Below are positions 20,833 through 28,931 of a stretch of 33,788 nucleotides of DNA, in pieces. Source of the stretch: a virus. Each line of letters begins with the position of its first letter. Within the stretch, counting starts at the first letter, position 1. The notes beneath the pieces were generated by a model. It saw only the letters and a list, made by a program, of their open reading frames with translations, was not told where the DNA came from and made no database searches. The stretch covers positions 1 to 33,788 of the IMG/VR virus record IMGVR_UViG_3300011115_000331; one strand, 5' to 3'. The position numbers and the translations under genes were made by a program.

Positions 20833-22582
20833 TCTTAAACAGTTTTATGCCTTCTGCTCTGAGTTAAAGATTGAAACCAAAGAGCAGGGCTTACGGAAGA
20901 TGGATAACCTTCTAGGAACTCAGACATACGTTATGGATGAGATTTCTTCTGGCTTAGAAAGCGGTGTCCATTTTTTTGTTATTTTAAAAGGCCGTCAGTT
21001 AGGTATTACGACTATCAGCCTAGCCTTAGACCTTTACTGGCACTACATCAATGCGGGGTTAAATGGAACACTTGTCACAGACACCGAAGAAAACCGAGAT
21101 ATGTTCCGAGGAACGCTCGGCAGTTACATGGATGGTTTACCTAAAGAGTTCAAAATACCCATACTTGCACATAATCGAAACTCGCTGGCCCTCAAGAACC
21201 GCAGCCGTATCTTTTATCAAGTCGCTGGGCTTAGGGCGAAAGGAAGCCTTGGTCGTGGCAAGGGCATCACATTCCTTCACGGCACAGAGACGTCTTCGTG
21301 GGGCGATGAAGAAGGACTAGCATCCTTGCTGGCCTCGCTTGCAGAAACTAATCCTAAACGCCTCTACATATTCGAGTCCACTGCTCGCGGATTTAATATG
21401 TTCCACGATATGTACGTGACAGCTAAGAGAGCGAGAACTCAGAAAGCAATATTCTGCGGCTGGTGGCGCAATGAGTTTTATTCTGCCGCTCCAGAGACTG
21501 ACGTCTACAAAGTCTATTGGGACGGCAAACTAACTCCCGAAGAAAAAGAGTGGACGCGAGATATTAAGAAGCTCTACAACTTTGAAATTAATTCGCGCCA
21601 GATGGCGTGGTGGCGCTGGAAAATGTTGGAAGGCATTAAGGATGATTCCTTGATGTATCAAGAGTTCCCGCCGACCGAAGACTATGCGTTCGTCATGACG
21701 GGTACTAGCTTCTTCTCCAACTCGCGGTGTACTGACGCCATGAAGATTGCTAAGAAGATTGACTGCGACCATTACCGTTATGCGATGGGTGTGAACTTTC
21801 AAGACACGGAAGTGTTGAAGTCCACTGAGCGTCTGTCAACATTAAAGGTTTGGGAGGACCCCATTGACACGGCTTATTACGTTATCGGTGCAGACCCTGC
21901 TTATGGTTCTTCTGATTGGGCTGATAGGTTCTGCATTCAAGTCTTCCGTTGTTACTCTGACGGAATGGAACAGGTGGCAGAGTTTGCGACCTCTGAACTT
22001 AATACGTACCAGTTTGCATGGGTTATCGCGCATCTTGCTGGAGCCTACAAGAACTCGACGCTTAATCTTGAAGTTAATGGGCCGGGACAGGCTGTTCTAA
22101 ATGAGATTAAGAACTTACGACGTCAAGCTGCCAGCATGGGCAACGCTATGGGCAAGAGTCTGATGGACGTCTACGGGTCCATGTCAAACTACATCTGGCG
22201 GCGTAATGACACAATGGGCGGTATTTCTAACTCATTAGGCTGGCTAACAACGGCGGCAACTAAAGAGCGAATGATGAGTTACACCAAAGACTTGTTTGAG
22301 CGTCAAATGTTAGACGTCTATTCGGTGGACACTATCGAGGAAATGAAGACCATCATTCGGGACGGGGCATCTATCGAAGCCTCTGGTCGCAATAAGGATG
22401 ACCGAGTAATGGCAATGGCCTTGGCGTGCGCTGCTTTTTCAGAACAAGTCCAGCCGCAGCTTATTCAGCGCAAGTTGAGCCGTAAGGTTTCCAGAGAGCT
22501 AGAACAAAAGACACCAGAACAACTCTCTGTCGGCAAGGGTGTGTCCAATTACTTGAAGGCTATCGGCGTCTATGGAAACTAA
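20822..22582 (+). CDS. terL: Terminase large subunit
   Basis: Encodes 586 residues, the normal size. ATPase: KGRQLGITT (residues 56-64) is a Walker A variant, GITFLHGTETSSWGDEEG holds the Walker B/acidic region, and FESTARG (about 195) is the coupling motif. Nuclease: GADPAYGSSDWADRF (about residues 355-369) starts the RNase H-like domain, with later acidic residues at NLEVNGPG and NKDDRVMAMALA. It cuts concatemeric DNA and powers packaging through the portal encoded downstream. The start overlaps the glycosyltransferase by 11 bases; the stop overlaps the next gene. Confidence 0.93.
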   Translation: MKFNLKQFYAFCSELKIETKEQGLRKMDNLLGTQTYVMDEISSGLESGVHFFVILKGRQLGITTISLALDLYWHYINAGLNGTLVTDTEENRDMFRGTLGSYMDGLPKEFKIPILAHNRNSLALKNRSRIFYQVAGLRAKGSLGRGKGITFLHGTETSSWGDEEGLASLLASLAETNPKRLYIFESTARGFNMFHDMYVTAKRARTQKAIFCGWWRNEFYSAAPETDVYKVYWDGKLTPEEKEWTRDIKKLYNFEINSRQMAWWRWKMLEGIKDDSLMYQEFPPTEDYAFVMTGTSFFSNSRCTDAMKIAKKIDCDHYRYAMGVNFQDTEVLKSTERLSTLKVWEDPIDTAYYVIGADPAYGSSDWADRFCIQVFRCYSDGMEQVAEFATSELNTYQFAWVIAHLAGAYKNSTLNLEVNGPGQAVLNEIKNLRRQAASMGNAMGKSLMDVYGSMSNYIWRRNDTMGGISNSLGWLTTAATKERMMSYTKDLFERQMLDVYSVDTIEEMKTIIRDGASIEASGRNKDDRVMAMALACAAFSEQVQPQLIQRKLSRKVSRELEQKTPEQLSVGKGVSNYLKAIGVYGN

Positions 22583-22979
22583 CGTTTTAACCAAGAAAGA
22601 ACTAATGACGCAGATGCGTCGGTTCATTCGGGATAAGGAACGTGGCATCTCCATGAAACTTTTTGCCGACTTGTGTGGGGTCAACAAGGCACACCTGTTA
22701 GACGTCTTTTGGTATCGTTCTGAACCATTGACCGAATATATCCAGCGCAGAGTCGATAAAGGCTACAAAGCATGGCAGCGCGGCGAGGTAGCCATTATGC
22801 AATTGCGTAACCGCAGCAAATATATTGAATACCGCAGAGAAGCTAAACCGAGAATACTACCCACTACTGGCCTACAAATGATTAATGGGAAGATAGGGAT
22901 TAGATTGGGTATGAGGAATATAGACGATTATTCGCAACCACCATTATTTGAAGGGGATAACAATGGCAGTTCTACATGA
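22572..22979 (+). CDS. Putative DNA-binding protein with helix-turn-helix
   Basis: Encodes 135 residues; the ATG lies in the last codons of the terminase. RDKERGISMKLFADLCGVNK followed by HLLDVFWYRSEPLTEYIQRR forms a plausible helix-turn-helix (residues 18-55). A basic tail follows (EYRREAKPRILP), then an acidic end. It sits between the terminase and portal, so it is either the small terminase or a late regulator. The helix-turn-helix with basic tail suits a packaging-site recognition protein, but the position after terL is not the usual order. Confidence 0.6.
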   Translation: METNVLTKKELMTQMRRFIRDKERGISMKLFADLCGVNKAHLLDVFWYRSEPLTEYIQRRVDKGYKAWQRGEVAIMQLRNRSKYIEYRREAKPRILPTTGLQMINGKIGIRLGMRNIDDYSQPPLFEGDNNGSST

Positions 22980-23460
22980 CTACAAATGTCCAAGGCACGG
23001 GTACTTTGAGAGCAGAAAAGCTCAATGCCCTATGAAAGATTGCGTTGATGAGGTCGCAATTGTTTATTTGCAGCCTGTTGGGTTGGTTTCAGACGGCACA
23101 AAGAAGAACGACAAGACAATTAAGCAGTTAGCGATGGATTTTGACATGACAAACATAAAATCCACCCGCGAAGGGGAGAATCAGTCCGGTTTCTTTACTA
23201 GAAAGAACAAAACGTCCAAAAAGCAGCTTGAGAAGGAAGCAGCTATCGCTTCTCAGCGTCCAAGAGAGCCAAGGCCGGGTGATGCCGCCATTTGGGGCGG
23301 GGATAACCGTTATAGCTTGGGAAATGTAATAAAAGGCGGTGCTGTACGCTCAGTTATGGGAGAATCGGTTGGTATGAACCCAAGAGACGCCGGAAACTTG
23401 ACAGGACCCAAGGCGGCGAGTTATATAGCTGACCATGAAAACCTTCAAGTGAAGTCCTAA
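22963..23460 (+). CDS. FmdB-like zinc-ribbon protein
   Basis: Encodes 165 residues from ATG 22963, with AAGGGGATAAC upstream; an earlier in-frame start only adds five residues. The N-terminus DYKC-P-R-HGYFES plus C-P-M-K-D-C is an FmdB-type zinc ribbon. The rest is Lys/Arg/Gly-rich and unstructured-looking, ending in an AASYIADHENLQVKS tail. Proteins like this commonly sit between terminase and portal genes of short-tailed phages; a head-assembly or packaging role is inferred. Its TAA is directly followed by the portal ATG. Confidence 0.7.
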   Translation: MAVLHDYKCPRHGYFESRKAQCPMKDCVDEVAIVYLQPVGLVSDGTKKNDKTIKQLAMDFDMTNIKSTREGENQSGFFTRKNKTSKKQLEKEAAIASQRPREPRPGDAAIWGGDNRYSLGNVIKGGAVRSVMGESVGMNPRDAGNLTGPKAASYIADHENLQVKS

Positions 23461-25083
23461 ATGCGGATACCAACTAAAGACCTAGAGCGTGAGTTCTTCT
23501 ACCGCGACTTAATCGAAAAGTGCATGGTGTCTTTGGCAGAGCGCAAAGGTGATTACGCCTCCCTGCGCTCTTGGTTTTTGTTCGGTGCTGGTGCCAATGA
23601 AAATCCCGCCTTATTCAACAAGATTTATCCCCACATTGACCAGCTAACGTCGTTTCTCTATTCAGCAGAAACTACACGCTTCTCTATCAATGTCGGGGCA
23701 GCAGTGCCCGGTCAAGAACACATTAAGATTCCAAGGTTGACCCTAGCTCTAAATGATGAGTGGCTAAACTCTAATGCTGACCAAGTATTCTCCTCTGCTT
23801 TGACGTGGGCGTTAGTCTTTAATTCCACCTTCATCAAGCTAGTGGTCAACAATGGTATCCACCCCTACATGGTGGAACCAAGTTCAATGGGTGTCTTGCG
23901 TGAAGACGTAACCTACGCAGACAGACAAGAAGCAATAGTCCAAACCTATTACATTACGAAATCCGATTTATACAATCGATTGTATAGCCACCCGAAAAGG
24001 GAAAGCATCGTCAAACGTATTCAGACATCCATGAATACCAAAACTGAGGATATGCCAGAAGGTCTTGACCGCATTATTCTCTCTCAGTCGAACCCCACCA
24101 TCTACGGTAACGTCAACCTAGACTTGACCGGAACCAACCGCTACAAAGCCCGTGTTGCTGAAGACACCGTGAAGATGTATGAGTTGTGGGTGTGGAATGA
24201 TGAGACACAAGATTACCAAGTGGTCACGATGGCTGACCCTGACATCTTCATCTATGACCGTCCGGGTGCCTCAGTATTCTTAAAAGGCGAACTGCCGTTT
24301 ATTCAAATTTGCCCTAATCCGCAGTTTGATTATTTTTGGGGTCAGAGTGAAGTTGCTCGTCTGAATTTGCTGCAAGCCATACGAAACAATCGTATGACAG
24401 AGATTTTAGAACTGTTGTCTAAGCAAGTCTCTCCTCCCAAAGTCTTCTCTGGCTTTATGGGCATAACAGATGAAAAAGCCTTTGCGTTTGACCGTCCGGG
24501 TTCGTTTGTCTCAAGCGATATGCCTAATGCGAAGGTGGATTCAATTGCACCTGAGATGCCAGCAACATTATTTGAGGTCATCCATGAAATTGACGCAATG
24601 TTTGCAGAAGCATCTGGAATATCAAGTGTTCTGTCTGGTCGTGGTGAGCAAGGTGTACGCTCCGCTGGTCATGCTTCTCAGTTGGCCCGTCTTGGAAGTT
24701 CTCGCGCAAAGAAACGTGCCCTAATCGTTGAAGACAGCTTAGAAAAAGTAGCAACGCTCTACTTGAAGTTGATGCAAGCCTACGACAATACGCATTTTAT
24801 GGATGAAGAAGGCAATAAGTTTATTGCTGAACAATTCACCAAAGATTTTGTCGTGAAAGTGGACGCTCACTCCAACAGCCCAATATTTACCGAAGATATG
24901 CGTCAGTTGGCGTTCAATCTGTTTAAAGCACAGGCTATCGACAAGGAATCTTTACTTGACTTGCTTGAACCGCCAATGAAACAATTGTTAATAGATAAAT
25001 TGAAAAAGCGCGAGAAGATGCAAGCGCAACAACCTCAAGCAAAGCCTGAAGGTAAACCTGATTTGAAAGCAGTGGAGGGATAA
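23461..25083 (+). CDS. Portal protein
   Basis: Encodes 540 residues. LIEKCMVSLAERKGDYASLR opens the domain. Typical portal features follow: PHIDQLTSFLYSAETTRFSI, a WALVFNSTFIKLVVN crown region, FIQICPNPQFDYFWGQSEVA and LNLLQAIRNNRMTEI as the conserved wing-stem helix. The C-terminus is Lys/Gln/Pro-rich. It forms the dodecameric ring through which terminase pumps DNA. The large size and order after terminase match podoviral portals. Start follows the upstream stop directly; the stop overlaps the next ATG by one base. Confidence 0.88.
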   Translation: MRIPTKDLEREFFYRDLIEKCMVSLAERKGDYASLRSWFLFGAGANENPALFNKIYPHIDQLTSFLYSAETTRFSINVGAAVPGQEHIKIPRLTLALNDEWLNSNADQVFSSALTWALVFNSTFIKLVVNNGIHPYMVEPSSMGVLREDVTYADRQEAIVQTYYITKSDLYNRLYSHPKRESIVKRIQTSMNTKTEDMPEGLDRIILSQSNPTIYGNVNLDLTGTNRYKARVAEDTVKMYELWVWNDETQDYQVVTMADPDIFIYDRPGASVFLKGELPFIQICPNPQFDYFWGQSEVARLNLLQAIRNNRMTEILELLSKQVSPPKVFSGFMGITDEKAFAFDRPGSFVSSDMPNAKVDSIAPEMPATLFEVIHEIDAMFAEASGISSVLSGRGEQGVRSAGHASQLARLGSSRAKKRALIVEDSLEKVATLYLKLMQAYDNTHFMDEEGNKFIAEQFTKDFVVKVDAHSNSPIFTEDMRQLAFNLFKAQAIDKESLLDLLEPPMKQLLIDKLKKREKMQAQQPQAKPEGKPDLKAVEG

Positions 25084-25247
25084 TGGCAACTAAACCTGAT
25101 TACTCGCCAAAAGCAGACCAGCCGAGAGTACAGACCGGCGAATTGAAAAGGACCGAGGCTGCGCCATCTATGCAGTATCGGGTGTCGGGCATAAAGTCTT
25201 TTAATCCCCGTCAAGCAAGAAAGACGGGCCGTATGGGTGAACGATAG
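25083..25247 (+). CDS. 54-residue basic protein
   Basis: Encodes 54 residues: MATKPDYSPKADQPRVQTGE, a middle LKRTEAAPSMQYRVSG and a basic end FNPRQARKTGRMGER. The ATG overlaps the portal stop (TAATG). No clear structure and strongly positive. Being the first of three consecutive small basic ORFs, it may help package or condense DNA or bind the portal. The other two are much shorter. Confidence 0.6.
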   Translation: MATKPDYSPKADQPRVQTGELKRTEAAPSMQYRVSGIKSFNPRQARKTGRMGER

Positions 25248-25256
25248 GAGTACATC

Positions 25257-25298
25257 ATGTACAAAAAAATGAAGCGTGGTCGTAAGACCCGTCGTTAA
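25257..25298 (+). CDS. 13-residue Arg/Lys-rich peptide ORF
   Basis: Reads MYKKMKRGRKTRR. AGGAG lies six bases before the ATG, a good ribosome site for such a short frame, and a second tiny basic ORF follows. Nine of 13 residues are Lys or Arg. It resembles in charge and size the DNA-condensing J peptide of microviruses, but that is only an analogy. Translation needs checking. Confidence 0.45.
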   Translation: MYKKMKRGRKTRR

Positions 25299-25365
25299 TT
25301 CCCGCAAGGGATGAGGTATGGCTGACTTCCTCTTTTAAGTTGGCCGCTGCTTATTGGAGAACACC

Positions 25366-25407
25366 ATGGCACGCATGAAACGTAAAGGCCGTAAAGGTCG
25401 CAAGTAA
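25366..25407 (+). CDS. Second 13-residue Arg/Lys-rich peptide ORF
   Basis: Reads MARMKRKGRKGRK, again nine Lys/Arg of 13. TTGGAGAACACC precedes the ATG with normal spacing. Both tiny ORFs share the M-K-R-x-x-R/K pattern and length, suggesting duplication of one peptide gene. A five-residue neutral frame lies between them. The hairpins and promoter before the scaffold genes follow. Confidence 0.45.
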   Translation: MARMKRKGRKGRK

Positions 25408-25412
25408 TTAGT

Positions 25413-25454
25413 CCCTTGTGGATTAATCCCAAGGGGGAGGGGAAATACTCCCCC
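25413..25454 (+). other. Overlapping hairpins before the capsid operon
   Basis: CCCTTG/CAAGGG (25413-25418 with 25430-25435) encloses GGA-TTAA-TCC, a tight tetraloop stem. GGGGGAG/CTCCCCC (25433-25439 with 25448-25454) forms a second stem that shares three bases with the first, so they exclude each other. No T tract follows. It may be a processing or attenuation site just before the promoter at 25457. Confidence 0.55.
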
Positions 25455-25456
25455 AC

Positions 25457-25484
25457 TTGACATTTGCTGATAGTCTGGTCTAAT
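25457..25484 (+). promoter_or_regulatory. Promoter for head genes
   Basis: TTGACA (25457-25462), 16-base spacer, TCTAAT (25479-25484): 11 of 12 consensus positions. The start point would lie near 25491, just before the first scaffold-like gene at 25514. It would raise expression of scaffold and capsid genes above the packaging genes upstream. Confidence 0.7.
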
Positions 25485-25513
25485 CGCGTCTAGTTCGACG
25501 ATAGAGGTTATTT

Positions 25514-26014
25514 ATGAGCGTACCACCCGATAAGTTAATGGAATTGATTGGCAAGCAGCAAGGCAACCCTGCTGAAGCCCCGCCTCCTGACACCACCGCA
25601 ATGTCTGACCCGTCTACGGCTCCTATGTCGGCACCGATGTCGACACCAGAACCCAAGATGGGAAATCGTGAAGGTGCGCTAGTCAACATTTCAATGGCAA
25701 TGGATTTGATTGAACAAGCCTTGCCAAGTTTAGGCAGTGAATCCGTTGAAGGCCAAAAAGCATTAAACGCTATTCGTGCGTTGAGTGGTTTGATTGGCCC
25801 TCGCAAACAAAAAACAAACGAACTCCAGCAATCTGAGATTATCCAGATGCTACAGAACTTGCCGCAAGCCGGTGGCGCAACACCTGAAGGCCGTGCAATG
25901 TCGCAAGCTCCTATGGTCCCGAACCTCCCGCCAATGCCCGGAGCAGCACCTTCTCCGATGAGTATGCCCGGTGCTGGTGGTGGCGGTGCTTCACCCCAAC
26001 CCACTCCAATGTAA
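25514..26014 (+). CDS. Head-assembly protein, Pro/Met-rich
   Basis: Encodes 166 residues. The ends are low-complexity Pro/Met/Ser/Ala/Gly (EAPPPDTTAMSDPSTAP; a tail rich in PMSMPGAGGGG). A central helical part (NISMAMDLIEQALPSLG, KALNAIRALSGLIGPRK) carries the ordered core. GAGGTTATTT precedes the ATG, directly after the promoter. Placement before the scaffold-like gene and capsid suggests a head-morphogenesis role such as an auxiliary scaffold; no family named. Confidence 0.6.
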   Translation: MSVPPDKLMELIGKQQGNPAEAPPPDTTAMSDPSTAPMSAPMSTPEPKMGNREGALVNISMAMDLIEQALPSLGSESVEGQKALNAIRALSGLIGPRKQKTNELQQSEIIQMLQNLPQAGGATPEGRAMSQAPMVPNLPPMPGAAPSPMSMPGAGGGGASPQPTPM

Positions 26015-26023
26015 GGAATTATT

Positions 26024-26209
26024 ATGGACCTGTTTAAACCAAGAGGTGCCAATAGCCCTCGCCGTCCTACCGACAACAACCAGCAAAACGGTGTTGTAAC
26101 GAACCCTCCCCGCTATGAACCATTTGGCGGTCTTAATGCTGCTGGCAAAATTGGTAGCAAAAATAAGATGGGTGTTCAAAAACCCGGTGACGGTAAAAAA
26201 GTAATCTAA
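26024..26209 (+). CDS. 61-residue hydrophilic basic protein
   Basis: Encodes 61 residues rich in Asn, Pro, Gly, Lys and Arg (MDLFKPRGANSPRRPTDNNQ; end GSKNKMGVQKPGDGKKV). Probably disordered. AAGGAATTATT precedes the ATG. It lies between two head-assembly genes and could be a small internal head protein. A similar style of protein is common in this position in short-tailed phages, without known role. Confidence 0.55.
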   Translation: MDLFKPRGANSPRRPTDNNQQNGVVTNPPRYEPFGGLNAAGKIGSKNKMGVQKPGDGKKVI

Positions 26210-26227
26210 CTTTGTTAGGGGATAAAA

Positions 26228-26758
26228 ATGAGTCTTGAAGATATGTCTTTTGAACAGCGCGACCAATTAGCGTTGTTAATGCGTGAACTTTCCGATAATC
26301 CGGCAACCAGAAAAGATGTTCTGCGTTTGACAAAACAAATCAAACCAGATTTAGTCATTCCTGAACTGGATATTGAAAATAACACTAAATCATACGTTGA
26401 TAAGCTAGAACAGCGGCTTATGGAGCGTGATGCAAAAGACAGAGAGCAAGACGCTGTACGTGACCTTGAATCACGCCGTAACAAGCTGATGAAAAAAGGT
26501 TTTGTGCAAAGCGAAGACGATATTCACGAAGTGGAGAAAATTATGCTGGAAAAAGGCATAACTAACCACGAATCGGCAGCGGAATACTGGCAGTGGATGA
26601 AACAATCCGCTACACCAACGCCAACAGGTTACAACCCGTCAGCCGTTAGTAAGTTCGACCTAGGTAAATACTATAAGAACCCTGTCGGTGCAGCTAGAGA
26701 CGAAGCATCAAAAGCACTCCAAGAGTTGCGTCAAAACAGACGCCCTATTGGATTTTAA
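26228..26758 (+). CDS. Putative scaffolding protein
   Basis: Encodes 176 residues. Long charged helices (LEQRLMERDAKDREQDAVRD, ESRRNKLMKKGFVQSEDD) flank a Pro-containing start (KQIKPDLVIPELD). The end is basic (ALQELRQNRRPIGF), as in P22-type scaffolds whose C-terminal basic helix binds coat protein. It lies immediately before the major capsid gene. GGGGATAAAA precedes the ATG. No sequence-specific family named, so the call rests on fold style and place. Confidence 0.68.
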   Translation: MSLEDMSFEQRDQLALLMRELSDNPATRKDVLRLTKQIKPDLVIPELDIENNTKSYVDKLEQRLMERDAKDREQDAVRDLESRRNKLMKKGFVQSEDDIHEVEKIMLEKGITNHESAAEYWQWMKQSATPTPTGYNPSAVSKFDLGKYYKNPVGAARDEASKALQELRQNRRPIGF

Positions 26759-26792
26759 TTTAGTAGGGGATAAAGTTTTTTAGGAGATAACC

Positions 26793-27794
26793 ATGCCTAT
26801 TGGTGGCGGTATCATTCCAGCAACAGGTAGTACGCAATATACCGAGTTGACTTACGTCACACGGCGTGCGTTCATTCCGAAGCTGGTAGTTCAACTATAT
26901 AATTCGACTCCGCTAATGGCGGCTCTGATTGCTAACTCGCAACAGGCTTCCGGTGGTGTTTCTTCCGTAACCGTTCCCGTTCAAGGCGCACAGTTTGTGA
27001 ACGCACAATGGTCTGATTACTCTGGTTCGTTTAACCAGCCATCAGTCCAGCAAGGTGCTTTCAACGCTGAATTCGACCTGAAGCTGATGATTGCTCCAGT
27101 ACCGTTCCTCGGTATGGAAGGTGCAGTTCAGCAAGACGCTGCAATCATTCCATTGATTGAAGCTCGTATGAACGATGCGACTAACGTGATGATGGATGCA
27201 ATGGCAACTGCCTTGTACACCAACACATCTAACACGCAACAGTTTACTGGCTTGCCAGCGGCTGTTTCGGCTTCCGGCACTTACGGCAATATTAGCCGTT
27301 CGGCGTATAGCTGGTGGCAGTCAAAGTCGTACTCAGCAGGTAACGTAAACCCAACTCGTCAAAACATCCTGCAATACATTTCTGGTACTGTTAAAAACGG
27401 TGCTGAAGTGCCTTCATTTGGTGTTTGCGGTTTTGGTACATGGACTCTGTTGGCTCAAGACTTTGTTGGTCAAGAGCAATATGTCATTACTCCGGGTTCC
27501 GGCTTTGACAGCGACTCCAACGGCCCACAAGCAGCTTTCCGTGCTTTGATGGTTGCTGGCGTACCTATTTATCCTGACCCCTACTGTCCAGAAGGTACGG
27601 TTTACTTCCTGAACACCAACTACCTGTCGCTTTATATCCATGAGCAAGGTTCGTTCGTATTTACTGGATTTGAATCGACTTTACCTAACTGGCAGATTGG
27701 TTATGTTGGTGCTGTATTGATGATTGCTGAGTTGGTTTCAACTAAGCCTAAGTCGATGTCAGTGGTGTCGGGTTACAACTCTCTCAGCATATAA
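26793..27794 (+). CDS. Major capsid protein
   Basis: Encodes 333 residues, a typical HK97-fold coat size. RRAFIPKLVVQLYNSTPLMA, FNAEFDLKLMIAPVPFLG and EARMNDATNVMMDAMATALY provide the expected N-arm, spine helix and P-domain pattern. PIYPDPYCPEGTVYFLNTNY is the E-loop/P-domain strand with the usual aromatic residues. It forms the icosahedral shell around DNA. AGGAGATAACC before the ATG is strong, as needed for the most abundant protein. No N-terminal prohead protease site is visible. Confidence 0.88.
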   Translation: MPIGGGIIPATGSTQYTELTYVTRRAFIPKLVVQLYNSTPLMAALIANSQQASGGVSSVTVPVQGAQFVNAQWSDYSGSFNQPSVQQGAFNAEFDLKLMIAPVPFLGMEGAVQQDAAIIPLIEARMNDATNVMMDAMATALYTNTSNTQQFTGLPAAVSASGTYGNISRSAYSWWQSKSYSAGNVNPTRQNILQYISGTVKNGAEVPSFGVCGFGTWTLLAQDFVGQEQYVITPGSGFDSDSNGPQAAFRALMVAGVPIYPDPYCPEGTVYFLNTNYLSLYIHEQGSFVFTGFESTLPNWQIGYVGAVLMIAELVSTKPKSMSVVSGYNSLSI

Positions 27795-27804
27795 GGAGCT
27801 AACC

Positions 27805-28128
27805 ATGTCACTAAGTACCAATAAAATCATCCTTTCGGGCGCAGCAACCAACACCGCTGGTGCCTATTTTCTGACCACTACTATTAGCGCAGTTAGCACA
27901 GGTAATGGCACAGTTATTCCAGCCGGTGTTTATTTGATGTTCCCAACAGCAAATACATCTATTTTGGCTTTCAACGGTACGGCAAATGCAACATTGATGG
28001 CAGCAAACACAGGCGGCGTTATTATTTCTGACGGCGTTAATGTATTTGCTAAATCAACTGGAACAGAAACCGTTACCTTGTTGGCGACTAATGGCGGTCA
28101 AGCTGTTAGTAGCACGTTTGCATCGTAA
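27805..28128 (+). CDS. Small beta-rich head or decoration protein
   Basis: Encodes 107 residues from ATG 27805 with AAGGAG upstream; a longer frame overlaps the capsid gene and is rejected. Ala/Thr/Asn-rich with strand-like alternation (IIPAGVYLMF-like segments, GVIISDGVNVFAK). Directly after the capsid gene, so probably a capsid decoration or head-stabilising protein. No family named. Its composition resembles the small beta proteins at the circle joint and at 9236. Confidence 0.62.
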   Translation: MSLSTNKIILSGAATNTAGAYFLTTTISAVSTGNGTVIPAGVYLMFPTANTSILAFNGTANATLMAANTGGVIISDGVNVFAKSTGTETVTLLATNGGQAVSSTFAS

Positions 28129-28137
28129 GGGGGCAAA

Positions 28138-28584
28138 ATGGCTAACTCTGATTCTGTCGGTCAACTATATCTTGACTCATTTGGTCAGGGGCGTATTGCC
28201 ACTATTACAGCAACCAAGTTAAATACGTCGGGCAATGCTATTGTTGCCCTTCCTTTTCTTGGCGGTGGTCTGACAAAAGGAAATTCGACAACTACGTCTG
28301 GCGACGTAATCATCCGTAGAATTACGGTATGTAACCCGTCAGGTAGTGTAGCTTCTGCAAATATTTCTATTTCGTCTACCTCCGATGGAGCAAATCTAGT
28401 TACTGCAAACACAGTGCTATCTAGCATTAGTGGCGTAGTAACTTTTCAAGATATTGCTATAACTGGTGGTAATGTCCTTGTTTCTGGTTTTAACAGCCAA
28501 GCCTTGTTTGTCAACATAAATACTGTCAGCGGCAATGACAATACCGTTGATATTCGGGTTTATGGCGATGTTGTGAGCTTCTAA
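28138..28584 (+). CDS. Beta-rich virion protein
   Basis: Encodes 148 residues with an AAGGGGG ribosome site. Strand-rich and Ser/Val/Asn/Thr-rich (VIIRRITVCNPSGSVASANI, FQDIAITGGNVLVSG), consistent with an immunoglobulin-like or jelly-roll fold. It lies in the head-completion cluster between the small decoration-type protein and the adaptor. Probably a head decoration or neck-associated protein; no specific family identified. Confidence 0.6.
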   Translation: MANSDSVGQLYLDSFGQGRIATITATKLNTSGNAIVALPFLGGGLTKGNSTTTSGDVIIRRITVCNPSGSVASANISISSTSDGANLVTANTVLSSISGVVTFQDIAITGGNVLVSGFNSQALFVNINTVSGNDNTVDIRVYGDVVSF

Positions 28585-28586
28585 CT

Positions 28587-28919
28587 ATGCAAACCGTCTA
28601 TGTGACAAACAAATGGGAAAAACCCATAACCTTCAGCTACAACTACATCTCCTATACGTTTCCAGTAGGCGAAAGTGTAGAGGTGCCGCTGGAGGCTGTT
28701 TGTCACATATTCGGGCATGGTGACCCTGATAAAGAACCGTATATGGCGCGGTTGGCTATGATTCAGACTAAGGCAGATATTCCCTCTGGATTAAAAATCC
28801 TTGAGAAAATTCTAATTACAGACCAGCCGCCAAAAAAAGTCCACTCGTTATCCCCGGTGGTTGAAAGAGTACCCTTGCCTTCTAAAGAGGCAGGGGGAAA
28901 AGTCAATATAGCAGCTTAA
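28587..28919 (+). CDS. Conserved head-neck associated phage protein
   Basis: Encodes 110 residues. TVYVTNKWEKPITFSYNYIS, YTFPVGESVEVPLEAVCHIF and DPDKEPYMARLAM match what I recognise as a short protein present in many phages and prophages near capsid and adaptor genes, with no known activity. A beta-domain with a helical end is likely. The ATG follows three bases after the upstream gene, with a weak ribosome site, so coupling is likely. Confidence 0.65.
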   Translation: MQTVYVTNKWEKPITFSYNYISYTFPVGESVEVPLEAVCHIFGHGDPDKEPYMARLAMIQTKADIPSGLKILEKILITDQPPKKVHSLSPVVERVPLPSKEAGGKVNIAA

Positions 28920-28931
28920 TATGGACCGTAA

